Shown here one piece after another: positions 33,459 through 44,790 of a stretch of DNA of 64,000 nucleotides. Position 1 is the stretch's first letter. Every line of letters starts with the position of its first letter. Source of the stretch: Trichosporon coremiiforme (Eukaryota; Basidiomycota; Tremellomycetes; Trichosporonales; Trichosporonaceae); assembly GCA_039545355.1 (NCBI GenBank), contig BCJJ01000014.1, forward strand, positions 809,914 through 873,913, given 5' to 3'. The position numbers were made by a program, and so were the translations under genes. Under the pieces are notes generated by a model. The model worked only from the letters and a program-made list of their open reading frames with translations. It did no database searches and had not been told where the DNA came from.

Positions 33459-34018
33459 GCTCCTACGCCTGGGATGCCGCTCATGCGGCTCAGGTATGGA
33501 ACCCCACGTTGCGTCAAGAGAAGGAACGTGCTTTGGCGCGCTGTATTGGTGTCGCGGGGACGGGCGTCCCCGACGCTCCGGGCCTTCTGAGTGGTGCGCG
33601 CTGAGACATTGCTGAGCTCAACATGACACCTACACTCTCTTCTCACTTCACCCTGCTCCTCACGATCTGAACGCTGTACGCTGTGCTTCAGAGTTGCATA
33701 TAATGCATGACCTAGATGTGTAATTTTCAGACACTCGCTCGACTGTGACCCTCGTTTGCGCCGTCCAGCCCTCAGCAAGGCGTTTGATCAGCTCGGCACC
33801 CAAACCTGTCACCCCTTCATACAATACACGATGGTCGCTGACGAGGGCGCTGCGGCGTGCCGTCAACTGACTGATTCTGCGGTCGAGCAGCCGATCGGAT
33901 CAAACACCTCTTCATGCGCTCATGCTTCCGTCGGCCGTTGCCCCTCTCCAGCATCGTCACGCATATTACAACACAACACAGGACTCTCCTCCATGTTTCC
34001 CCCGACGGCGTCACCATC
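33459..34018. other. Intergenic or 3' exon region between two orphan genes
   Basis: 560 bp. The first 146 bp are open in one frame and may be the true last exon of the upstream orphan. The rest shows no supported feature. Confidence 0.35.
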
Positions 34019-34880
34019 ATGATCGATATCAACCCAGCCGCTATTGAGCGTCTCTGTCCGACCCGGCCCCGACGGCGGTCGGCACGGCTCGTGAACCTGG
34101 CAAGCGTCGAGTCGCAGCTTCTCCCTGCCCGCTATCGAGTGCCTCCTCCACAGGATCCAGCGAACAAGCTTGAGCAGCTCCTCGTCGGCATCATGGCTGA
34201 GCGCATTCACCGCTTCGTTTCTGTTTCGTACGGCACCGTGGAAAACGCCATTGTCGGCAAGGCAGAATCGGTTATCTTCAGCATGGGGGCCTCTGTCGCC
34301 TCGCCAGCGGGTAACATCCTAGAGTTCCTGCCCAGCTACCGCATCAACGAGTGGATGCTCGACGTCGGCGTCGCCACGCTCATCGATGAGCTGGAGGAAG
34401 CTGGGATTCCCCACGACCCACGCATTTTCGACCCTGTGTCCGATGTAGTCAAGCTGATGCTCCTCGAGAATGCCGACAGAATAGAGCAGCTCCTCCGCAA
34501 GAGAACGATGAAGCTTCTCCAGTGAGCCTCGCGTAACGGGTGCGGGCGTAGATCTGATATGCCCAGGAAGCTGAATCGCTCCCGCCACATCTCTGGCCAC
34601 AGCTTGCTCCCCGTGCCCACGGTCGAGCATGACCCCAACCCCGACTGGCCTGTAAGTGTTCCCATCTTCTTTGCCGAGACAAGCGCTAAAACCACCCAAG
34701 AAACTCTCCTCGCTTGGGATGATCAAGCGTCTGTCGACTCCCTGGCTCGACGTCTGGCTCACGTTCTACATGGACGACCAGTGGCAGTATTGTGAGCCGC
34801 CGGATGATGCCGACTGGCCGAGCATGAAACGCGGCTTGCTCGCCGAGTGCATCGGTCTTGACCGCATGCCTGACCTGTAG
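34019..34880 (+). CDS. Hypothetical protein (255 aa)
   Basis: Not recognised. Exons 34019-34521, 34567-34651, 34701-34880 join in frame with introns of 45 and 49 nt; the second ends in CCCAAG. The protein is soluble-looking, mixed alpha/beta, with a helical middle (ANKLEQLLVGIMAERIHRF; INEWMLDVGVATLIDELEE) and a Trp-rich C-terminal part (TPWLDVWLTFYMDDQWQY). An upstream in-frame ATG at 33914 would add 35 basic residues. It lies directly after another orphan gene on the same strand. Intron joins and codon use favour a true gene; function unknown. Confidence 0.6.
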
Positions 34881-35286
34881 TTGTGACCATCAGATATATG
34901 TCCTTCTTACTTCACTGTATGCGACTTGTCTTGCTAGTTCTCATCCCATTCGTGACAGACGGAACCGATGAGCAGTGTCTGGCGTTACAAGCCACTGACC
35001 GAGATACCTGTTGATATTGGACGACTTCGAGACTGGTGATTAACTCTCATTAGCAAAAGCTTGCCATTGGTCTTGGTGGACCTCCACTCGGTTCCGACGA
35101 AACGCGACTCTGAATTGCCACCCAGGCACCCAAAACTTCTAACTCTTGTTGTTCCGTTTACGGTTGCAGCTCTGCATCGTCAGTCCATCCCCGCCCTCGA
35201 CTAAAGGAAGGGGCAACACATCCACCCGTCTCCCTCCTTTCGACTGTATGCTCCTTCCGCCGCGCCGGATACCGAGACTCGCTACC
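34881..35286. other. Intergenic, upstream of the FCP1-like gene
   Basis: 406 bp. The last 140 bp are open in frame with the next gene (ATGs at 35146 and 35248) but are C/T-rich leader-like. Nothing else seen. Confidence 0.4.
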
Positions 35287-37324
35287 ATGGTACGGCCAAG
35301 AAGACACGACGGGCCAGGCGGCTTCAGAAACGGACCTCCCGGCGGCAACGGCGGCTACGGCGGACTTGGGTATGATGCGCGCTATGAGCATCCTTACAGC
35401 ACGCGCGGCGGTGGATACCGTGACGGATCCCGCCCTTTTGACAGCTACGACAGCTACCGGCCGGGCCCTCCACCCCTTCGCTTTGACGAACGGTATCACG
35501 CCCGTCCCCCGCCCCCAAGGAACTTCCGCGGTCCGCCTGGTCCGCGATTCTACTCTGACGGTCCGCGTGGCCCGCCTCCGCCAAGAGATATCTGGGGACC
35601 GCGTGAAGGACCTCGCTCCGATGGAATTCCGCCATGGGAGCTGAGACAGCGCAGGCAAGAGGACAGCGGCAACGCGAACGGCGGTGCTCGCCGGCCACCA
35701 GCACTCTTCGCCAACCGAGCCCCCGCTCCGGCGCCTCTTGCTCCTGCATCGGGCCGCCGTGGGGCTTCGCCTCCTCGTGCTCCAAGATCCCCGCGCGTTC
35801 CCGTCATTCTTCCCCCTGACGACTACGTTGGCTTTTCCGCCGAACAGGACGTATACAGCGATCACGTCGAGCCCAAGCTGCTCGTGCTCGACCTCAACGG
35901 AGCCCTGGTGTACCGTTCTGCCTCTGGACCCGCTAAGCAGAGGCGCGCTTACCCTCGACCCTTCCTCCACAACTTCCTCGAGTATCTCTTTGGCCCCGAT
36001 GCTGATGGTCGCGCATGGGAGGTCTTCGTCTGGAGCTCGGCTCAGCCGCACAACGTGCGCAAGATGGTCGAGACGACCTTCGGCCCCGTCTACTCGCGGG
36101 GTATTTGGGATCAGCCCGAGCCCGAGAAGGACGAGCTGCACGACGAGGGCAAGGAGCAAAGCGGGGAGGTTCATATGGACGGACAGCAGGCGCCGTCTAG
36201 CGAGCAAGGCCACCTCCTCGGCGTGTGGGCTCGCGACAAGATGTCTCTCGGCGATAACTACTGTGAGTTTCTGCTTATCGTCGCCGAACTCTCAAGCTAA
36301 CAGTTCAGTCAAGAAGGTCCAGACGCAAAAGGATCTGCGCAAAGTTATCGAGCATCTGGGCAAGTTCGACGAGAAGCGCATTGTGCTTCTGGACGACTCG
36401 CCCTTGAAGGGCGTTTACCAGCCGTGGTCGCAGATCGTCATCACCGAGTACGACAAGCCCGAGTTTAAGGACTCGAAGGACGCCATCATGAGGCTGGCTG
36501 AGCGCACGGCCAAGTCCCTGAAGGTTTCCGAGTCTGAGCCTGAGGTAGAGGCTGCCAAGGAGGAGAAGGAGGCCGCGTCCGCTGAGGAGTCCGCCGAGGC
36601 GTCCGCTGCTGTTGACCCGACTCACGAGCCGGGACTCGACACGACGCTACTTGCTGTCATTGGCATTCTGGAGGCGATGCGGAACGTGAAGAACGTCCCT
36701 GCCTTTGTCCGTGGCGGCGGTATCCTGACTCCGTCTGCCGAGCTCACGATCGACTCCTCGGAGGTCTCGGCCTCTACGCTGCCGTCGCATGCTACGTTTG
36801 CACACTGGTTCTCAAACGCTGAGACGCTCAACTACTGGACGCAGAAGGGACATGAGGCCCTGCAGCGCCGCGACATTCCTCTGGAGCATGGGATGCGGTT
36901 CTCGGCGTCGGGTGAGTTCTACCCGCTTGGCGAGGACACACCTCTGAAGGAGGAGCAGGAGAAGGAAGGCTCGAAGGACAGCGGAAAGGGCAAGCTTCTG
37001 AAGGGCAAAAAAGCGGAGGCCGCGTACCGCCATCTCCAGGCCGTGGCTGAGGGCGACATGGTCAGTGAGCACCAGCGTAGCGCCGTATGGGCCGCGCTCC
37101 AGGTTCTCAAGGACATCGGTCTCGCACCGCAGAACGCCCCTGAAGACGTTCCGCCCCGCTCCCCGTCGCTTTCACCCAAGCGCCAGAGCGCCACGGCTCT
37201 CGACGCTGTCGACGCTGTGAGCTCGCCCTCCGGGTCGGCCGAGTCCAAGAAGCGGCCGCGCTACCAGAGCCCCTCCAGGCCTGCCACTGAGCTCGCCGAG
37301 CCGGCCGAGGCGATGCAGGAGTAG
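35287..37324 (+). CDS. FCP1-homology (NIF) domain protein, possible pseudophosphatase
   Basis: HAD-fold protein of the FCP1/SCP family, whose members dephosphorylate the RNA polymerase II tail or other phosphoserines. Exons 35287-36262 and 36309-37324 (46-nt intron), 663 residues. The first 170 residues are Gly/Arg/Pro rich (RNA-binding-like RGG/PPRD text). The NIF domain spans about residues 198-385: LLVLDLNGALVYR, YPRPFLHNFLEYLF, VFVWSSAQPHNVRKM, and IVLLDDSPLKGVYQP. The catalytic DxDx(T/V) box reads DLNGA, so the second Asp (general acid) and the Thr are replaced. The C-terminal half is acidic and low complexity. Start 35287 has ACCATGG context. Activity is therefore doubtful; a scaffold role is possible. 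Confidence 0.75.
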
Positions 37325-37424
37325 ACTTCCATTTTCAGAGTTGTGTAGATCTTCATATTCAGTACAGTACATAGACAGCCATGCCAGTTTGTACCCGATA
37401 CACCTTCTAGCAGCGGGTACGGAT

Positions 37425-38110
37425 TTACTTGCCGATCGCGGCCTGGACGCGCGCCGCGACGTCTTTCTTGTCGACAGCCGCGCGAGCGTCGCCGAGACGC
37501 TCCCAGAGCGCCTTCATAACCTGGCCGGTCGCGCCACGGCCGCTGCGAACGTCGGCAGGAAGACCGGCAACGATTTCGTCGATGATAGCTTGGACAGTCT
37601 CCGGCGACGGTCCGACGGGCATGTACGCCTGCAGGAGCTGAGCCTCGGCGAGCAGCGAGGTGGCGTGCTCCGAGTTGGGGTCGAACTCGGCGGCGGCAGA
37701 TTTCTGCTGTCAGCTAAATTGCGGAGGTAGCAGTTATGAGTCGCCCTAAAGCCCGGCACGTTCGTACGTCCGAGAACGGCCAACGACCGCTTACGCCTGA
37801 AGTGCGGCTCTCTGCGCCTCAGAGCTCAGCGCGCACTCACTCGCTTCTCGATACCCTTGCGGATGGTGTTGATGACGCCCTCCTGAGTGGCCGGCTCATC
37901 CGGGTTCGGTCCGGTCTTGGCGAGGTTCGTGACGTCGCTGAGGATAGTCTTGATGGTGTGGACCGCGGGCTTGTCCTTCGCCTTCATGGCAGCCTTGAGG
38001 CCGTCACGGAGGGCGACCTCCGCGGCAGACTTGTCAGCAGCGCGGAGGAGAGCCGAGGTGTGCAGGGCACGCACAGCGGGGGTGGCTTGACGAAGGGAAC
38101 GGGCGAGCAT
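37425..38110 (-). CDS. AIM41: Yqey/GatB-related mitochondrial protein AIM41
   Basis: Small mitochondrial protein with the YqeY fold, related to the tRNA-binding domain of GatB; role not settled. Two exons, 38110-37841 and 37703-37425, separated by a 137-nt intron; 182 residues. The N-terminus (MLARSLRQATPAVRALHTSA) is a clear presequence. The YqeY body includes LRDGLKAAMKAKDKPAVHTI, the NPDEPATQEGVINTIRKGI helix, LLQAYMPVGPSPETVQAII, and a terminal GATGQVMKALWERLGDARAA. The intron acceptor skips an AG that directly follows GCTGAC. Head-to-head with the XPF gene. Confidence 0.9.
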
Positions 38111-38378
38111 GGCGGCGATGAGGTGTGGTGAGCTAACGAACGGAGGCGATGTCAATCTCGACTTTGCGAAATCTCGGAGGTCCCGGGCGTTCCTGAGATT
38201 GCCTCAGAGACCGCCGAGCGAAGCACGGGTGGACGAAAACAACAGCGAGCGTGGGAAAGTTAACAGCTGGTGGAGGCGCGCCACCGTGACGTCTTCGAGG
38301 CAATGTTGGGCAGTTGACTCAACTGGGCTTATTTCGTCTTCCTCGCGACTCCTCATCTCACCGTCGCGCGCCGCAGAG
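38111..38378. promoter_or_regulatory. Divergent promoter AIM41 / XPF
   Basis: 268 bp between head-to-head start codons. No defined element recognised. Confidence 0.4.
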
Positions 38379-41300
38379 ATGTCGGAGCGCATCGAGAGAA
38401 GACACATCCCATATTTACCTTTCCACAAGCAGATCATCCGAGAGATATGCCGGCCCCAGAAGGACGACCTCCTCATCATCGCCAAGGGGCTTGGGCTGCG
38501 TCGCGTGAGCTTTCAAGGTCTTGTCGGTAGCTGATGCCAGATTGTGTGTGCACTTCTGAAGACCTACGACAAAAAGGAAGACCTCGTGCTCGTGATCAAT
38601 GCGCGTCCAGAAGATGAGGCTGGAATCGGCGACGAGCTCGGTACCATGGGGGTGCGCGATCCTGGGTTCAGGATATTGACGTACGAAATGAGCGTCAATG
38701 ATCGGTAAGCTTCAACTACCGCGACTGGAGCTGACCATACTCAGACGAGACCTGTACAAAGGGGGAGGCTTGTATTCTGTTACGAGCAAGATCCTCGTCA
38801 CCGACTTGCTAAGTGAGTCTAGTCGGCTAAGGCTTTGGTTAACTCTATGAGAAAAGACAGTGCCTGTGGAGTTGATCACAGGTATCGTGGTGCTTCATTC
38901 TGAGACGTACGTCAACTTTCACAGCACATCTGACTAGCAGTGTGAAGCGCGGAAGTCTGGAAGAGTTCGCCGTTCGCCTGTACCGGAGGGAGAACCAGGT
39001 GAGGGTCGCGTTGATGATCCGACCTAACTCCAGACCGGCTTCTGTAAGGCTTTTTCAGATGAGCCGGAGATCTTTGCCCACGGATTGTCACCACTGAAAG
39101 ACATGCTCGTCAATTTGAATATGAATAGCGTCATGCTCTGGCCTCGGTGAGTCACCAAAATAGCCTCAGTCTGACGGCAGGTTCTTCGAGCCGGTGAAGG
39201 TGTCGCTCGCATCGAGAAAGGCAGAGGTCGTGGAGATGTACCAGCCAATGACGGAGCTGATGAGACGATGTCAAGACGCAATCACGGAATGCATGGAAGC
39301 AATGCTCGTCGAGCTCAAGCGTGACCATTCTTTGGTAAGCTCGCTTTCCGTTGCGGAGCTGACACGAAGAATCTGGATCTCGAAGACCTAACGGTGCGGA
39401 ATGCGCAATTCAAGAACTTCGACACCATCGTGTACATGCGACTGCGTCCGGTTTGGCACAAGGTGGGAATGAAGACGAAGATTCACGTCCAGGCACTGGC
39501 AGAGTTGCGCGACCTGCAGACATGGTTGCTCGAGTACGACTCCGCCACCTTTGCTGCGTACATCAACACCCTACAACGACAGCACTTCCTCGCACAGAAG
39601 AAGACGTTCGGTCCGCAACAATACCTGCATGACTGGTTCAACGCTCCTGCCGCGGCCGAGCTCGTCTCAGCATCTCAGCTGCGCGTATCAAAACCCAAGA
39701 TCACCATCGAGGGTACGGCGAGCACGTTGATCCCAGATGGGGAGCATCATCGGGAGTCCAACGCCACCAGCAATGGACAAAGTGCGAGGGAGGAGTTCGA
39801 GGAAGAAATGGAAGCCGTTCGCGAGTTGGAAGCGGCCCGTGACCGTCCGATAGGCGGCATTCCTGAGACTGAGGAAGATGAGGTCATGGTCGAAGTGGCT
39901 TCGCAGATGGAGACGATACCACAGCCGAGGCAACTGGAGATTGATGACGAGGACGAAGACGAACTGCGAGACGTAACAACAGTCGAGGCGCCCCCAGTCT
40001 TCCGGCCAGTTGTCTTCTCGCTGGATGCGGATCTGTCGTCGCGAGTGGAGACCAGGGTCAGGAAGGGTCATGAGCCAGTGCTAGAAGAACAACCGAAGTG
40101 GGTGCTCTTGGCAAAGGTACTGAAGGAGATCGAGGACACCATCGCCAGCGTGTCGGAGTCGCATGCCAGTGAGTGTTCAGGGTGGCAAGTCGCTAATCGT
40201 CAGCTGAGCCGGGAACAAACACAGTGCTAGTGATGTGCCATTCCGACCAGACCTGTCTCCAGCTGCGTCAGTACCTGACGACCATGGAGCCCACGGACCC
40301 GCCATTCTCTGAGGGCGGTGGTCGTAAAATGATGGAGACCTTGTTCCTCAGCAACTGGCAGTATGAGAAGAACGGGGACCGATTGGCCAACCCTGCACGG
40401 TACACAAGCGGGGCAAATGCCGATCAGCTGGATGCCTCGAAAGGAGCCATGGAGAAGAAGAGGCAAGAGTACCGAAGAGGTGTGTCATCCTACAAAAGGA
40501 GACGCCAAAGGGCTGGTGCACCCATGCAGATGTCACGAAAGGACACTGTCAAGGAGTCCACGATGAAGGAGTTGTCGGCTTTTGCCAGTGATGACACTTC
40601 CCTGGAGGATGCTCAGGTTCAGTGGGCCATCAACGAGTTTGTCGAGTCGATAATCAAAGCTGACGTTCAGGAGCCTTCGACCCCATGACGGGGGAACGGG
40701 GTCTGGGGCGGCATTATCGGCTCCTCCTCTGGCAGACAATGCGACCGCGAGTCTTCTGGCTCGTGCAGGTGTTCTCGAGGAAGAGGATCTAATGCCTCGC
40801 TTCCACCAGTGGATGGAGGGTGAAGGGCTGCTGGAGGACTGGTCGTCTGACTATGGTTTGTTGGCACCCGAAGACAGTGTCATCATCCGCCCTTATGGTG
40901 GTGAGGACGATGATATCCTCCTTCAAGAGCTGCGGCCGCGCTTCGTCGTCATGTACGAGCCAAACCTGGCATTCATTCGACGTCTCGAGGTGAGTCAGTG
41001 GCGTTGGAGCATACTGACAGATGAGGTTTACCGCAACTGCAACCCCGGTCTCTCATTGCGAGTGTACCAGATGACCTACACGAATTCCTTTGAAGAGGAT
41101 CGCTTCCTGGCAACTGTCGCTCGGGAAGCTGAAGCGTTCAAGAAGTTGATCGAGGATAGAGGTGGTATGGTCATCCCGATCTTCAACAACGATCCGCGCG
41201 CCCCCATGTCAGACCCGATATCTCGCAAGACGAAGACGTACTCTAGTCGCAATGCGGGTGGCGGCGATGGAGCGCCGGCCCCTGAGGTAAGTTACTTAAT

Positions 41301-42167
41301 CACCGGCTGTATCACGTACTGATGCTGCCAGATCATCGTTGACATTCGCGAGTTCGGCGCTCTGCTGCCTTCCCTCATTGACGCCGCCGGCATTAAGGTC
41401 ACGCCTGCGACTCTTACTGTTGGAGACTATATCTTGACTCCCAAGATGTGTGTGGAACGCAAAGCGCTGCCCGATCTGGAGCAGTCGCTCGCTAATGGAC
41501 GCTTGTGAGAATCATTCCACAATTCACTCAATCCTTGAGCCCTTTCAAAGGCTTCCGCTAACGGGTACCAGGCATACGCAGTGCGAGGCGATGACAGCAC
41601 ACTATGAGACGTGCATTCTCTTGATTGAGTTCGAGGAAGACAAATTCGGCATTCGCGTGAGTCTAATCTTCTGGAATGCAGGAACAGAACTGATGTGATC
41701 GACAGACGCAGGAGGATGCCCGACGTGAGGCAGCCGGCCGTGGCGGTGATGTCGACGAGTGGAAAGACACCTTCTACCTGCAGGCAAAGCTGACCCTGCT
41801 CGCCCTCCATTTCCCTCGACTGCGTATTATCTGGTCTTCGTCGCCGCACGAGTCCGTCAAGATCCTGTCCGATCTCAAGCTCAATCACGATGAGCCGGAT
41901 GAAGACACGGCGATGAAGAAGGGCTTGAGCAGTGCAGATGGTCCTGATCCGCTACAGCCACACGTTGAGAATGCCGTGGCTGTAGAGATGCTGCGGGCTA
42001 TCCCAGGTGTGAACGGGCACAACTTCCGTCACGTCATGGCGAATGTCGGGAGCATCCGAGACTTGGTGGAAATGGACGCGGAGGAGGTGAAGCGCATCCT
42101 CGGCGACGAGAACGGCACCAAGGCGTACCGCTTTTTGCATCATGACGGACGGCGGCGGAGACGATGA
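38379..42167 (+). CDS. RAD1: XPF/RAD1 structure-specific DNA endonuclease subunit
   Basis: Catalytic subunit of the ERCC1-XPF type nuclease for nucleotide excision repair, crosslink repair and recombination. Fourteen exons: 38379-38504, 38541-38704, 38745-38812, 38861-38906, 38941-38998, 39034-39146, 39181-39334, 39370-40168, 40225-40621, 40671-40989, 41026-41286, 41332-41504, 41572-41656, 41706-42167; 1074 residues. The N-terminal half is the inactivated SF2 helicase-like region ([40 protein letters not shown]). The nuclease domain starts near residue 836 ([15 protein letters not shown]) and holds [19 protein letters not shown], the complete GDX(n)ERKX3D site. A C-terminal tandem HhH region ([17 protein letters not shown]) would bind ERCC1/Rad10. 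Intron 7 ends in GAAG, intron 9 starts GTGGGC, and intron 10 is a stop-free 36-mer ending GATGAG. Confidence 0.92.
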
Positions 42168-44790
42168 GGACCAGATAATCACTTCTCCTCATTTGTCTCA
42201 GAGATAGGCAGATATGCATCGCCATGATGTCTATTTACGGTTTAACGTCAGACGAAGGGAGAGACACCACATGTATTATGCTGTACAGCTTGGCAGATTG
42301 GGATACGCCGTCTTTAGCCGGACTGCGGGCTCGTGATAGGGTTTAGGTGATCTCCACTGCCCATATGACTTCGACTCTTCGTCGGTTGCCCTCAAGTCGG
42401 TGGCTGAGATCACGAGGCGTGCCCCGTCGTGCTGGCAAGGGTCAAACGCATTCATTCACCATTCAATTTTGAGCGAAGGCATGAGTCTCATCACTGGGCT
42501 GGCGGTCACCGAAGAATGGAGGTCAGGTGCTGCGTCGAGCAGCATTTCGACCCGAAGATAGAGTTGGCCGGAAGCAGGACTGACGAGACGGACCCACGAT
42601 TACCCACGCTTCTGTGGGATTCGGCAAGTAGAATGAGGCATAGGGAGGGAGGCGCGATCGCTGGAATTGCCTTGCGGGGTTAATGAGATCGGTTAGGAAA
42701 CGTGAAATGCGACTGGGGGTAAGGTTGGGTAATGACGTCTTAGAGTTCTCAAGTCGAGCTGATTCGGTCAGACTGCCAGGTCCTCAGGATTTGTTGACAG
42801 ACGCGACGCCTGGTGCGTGATGCATTGCGAGCAGCCAAAGGATGATGTACGAGAGTGGGTGCCTTGCATGAAGTGGGTGGGCCGTGTGGAAGTCCCCAGC
42901 ACTCGGCGCTGATTGGTCGGACATGGCCGCGTCTGGGGCGTCGCGGGTCATGTGCCCAGAATCTCGCCCAAGATACCAAATGCTGCTGGGCGAGATTGGC
43001 ACATCGGCAGCGAATGCACGGGCTGGTGGCCGCCAGGCCCAGGGCTCACAGTCGGCAGAGTGCCAACCCGCTAGCCTGTGCGACAGGTGCCTGGCGTCTG
43101 TCTCTGCAGAACTGTCCGTTGCATGCTTCGAGTTGTGTACATTTGCGAGGACGAGAGGATGAGATGGGCAGGAGTGATGTGACGCAACCGCCCGCAGCGC
43201 ATGGACACCACCGCACGTAGTTTGTTTCCTGAATGGACCGGCCCCGCGGGGACGAGAAGAACATCGGAGGGTTCAGCCAACGAAAGAGCAAGCACCGCAC
43301 GGCATCACGGCGGGGGCAGGGGTTAAGGGCGGACCTGAGCTGCAGCGCAGCGCGCATCTGAGCCGAGTCCGGGGCCTGAACCCTGCAATGTCAGGCATCT
43401 CAGGTATCTCATCGGCCTGATGCGATACGAGACCTCCCAGCACCTCATGAGTCTCTCGCTGCAGTCGCCTACGCACGCTCGCAGACCAGACGCGCACATG
43501 CAGACGACGCCAGCCCTGCCACCCTATTGCTAGCGCGCATCAGTGGCTTGCGCTTAACAGGACCACCATCATTTCCAACACGCGCAGACACAGGTCTTGG
43601 TTCATGGCTTGGCTTGCATCCTGGGACCACCTCAAGCCTGGGTTCTGGCCATCCTTCCGCGCTTCTCACCACGAGCCCTTACCATCCAGGACAACCCGCA
43701 CCCAGCTGACCAGCACCAGCTGCCCGCAATTGGCATTACCGTGATCTGGAGTAGCATAGCGGCTGTACTGCCGAGTTGCCGTCTTTTGCCATTCCGCCAT
43801 CGCAATATCCCGCCGAGATCAGGCTAGCTGTCGCCTTGCTGTCGCTCTTGGGACCTGGGACCTCGCACCCCAAGCCTTACGCCTGCGCCTGGATCAACGC
43901 TAGCGCTGTCTGGGTGTTTTTCGGTCGCGGTCGGCCATCACTATACTACTGTGATTCAGTCATAGGGCTCTTGAATGCTCCCACCACACGAATCCTACAT
44001 TGCCCATCGCCTTCCCTGCACTGGTCTGAAGTGCCGCCTGCGAGCTGTAAGCCTGGCCACTGCCAGAACCCTATCCGCGCCCTTTCCCTATCTCCGGGCG
44101 CAGACTTAGACACCGTCACTGGCCACACTGGCCGTCACTGGGTGATTAAGCGAGATCAATCCCTATCGCTCGCCAACCACATCCCACCAAGGCCCTGCGA
44201 ACCCCGCTCACCCCGGTGACCCTGCACCAAGCCGCAACCCTCGATGTAGATCCAATCCTCAATCCTCCATCCACCGCTCTCTCTGCCTCCCTCCTACCAA
44301 TACCGAACCTGATCCACACCCACCCACACACCACTGCCCCGCCAAGTAGCTGCTCTGCTGCCGCTTCCTCGTCTGTGTGCCATCTCCGCCGCCTTCATCG
44401 AGATCTACTTCACCTTCCTCAACCCATCCACATACCCTTAAGACGCCGACAACAATAGGCAGCGACCGCCTCTCACGCTCCGCTCCACCGTATCTGGCCC
44501 ACCTTTAGCCCCGTGGTCTCCATTCCTCACGCGACCCTCCCCGAGCAACCCCCGCCCCCCATACCCCTGCTGACATCAATCTCGCATCCACCCAATCCCC
44601 CAGCCTCGACAGACGACAGATCGCAGCGCACTCCGTCCGCAACCGCACCCGACGACCGACCCCCCGAGGTGACCCCCACAGCTCTCACCACTAGGCCACT
44701 CCTTGCCACCGACAACATCCGGCCAAACACTCGGTAGAGCTCGTGAGCCCGCACCCAAGAGTGTATTAGGAATCACCTTTCTGAAGGGTC
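42168..44790. other. Gene-poor 2.6 kb upstream of PPS1
   Basis: No supported coding region, tRNA or transposon. The last 600 bp (about 44180-44780) are very C rich and purine poor on the + strand, like the long 5' leader of a regulated fungal gene. Short open frames in that part are a consequence of the skewed composition. Confidence 0.55.

Noticed and set aside
35684..36300. Long Ser/Arg-rich plus-strand frame that fuses into the FCP1-like second exon
   Set aside because: It is the wrong frame of exon 1; it joins the real frame only because the intron shifts phase. The NIF domain spans the splice junction.
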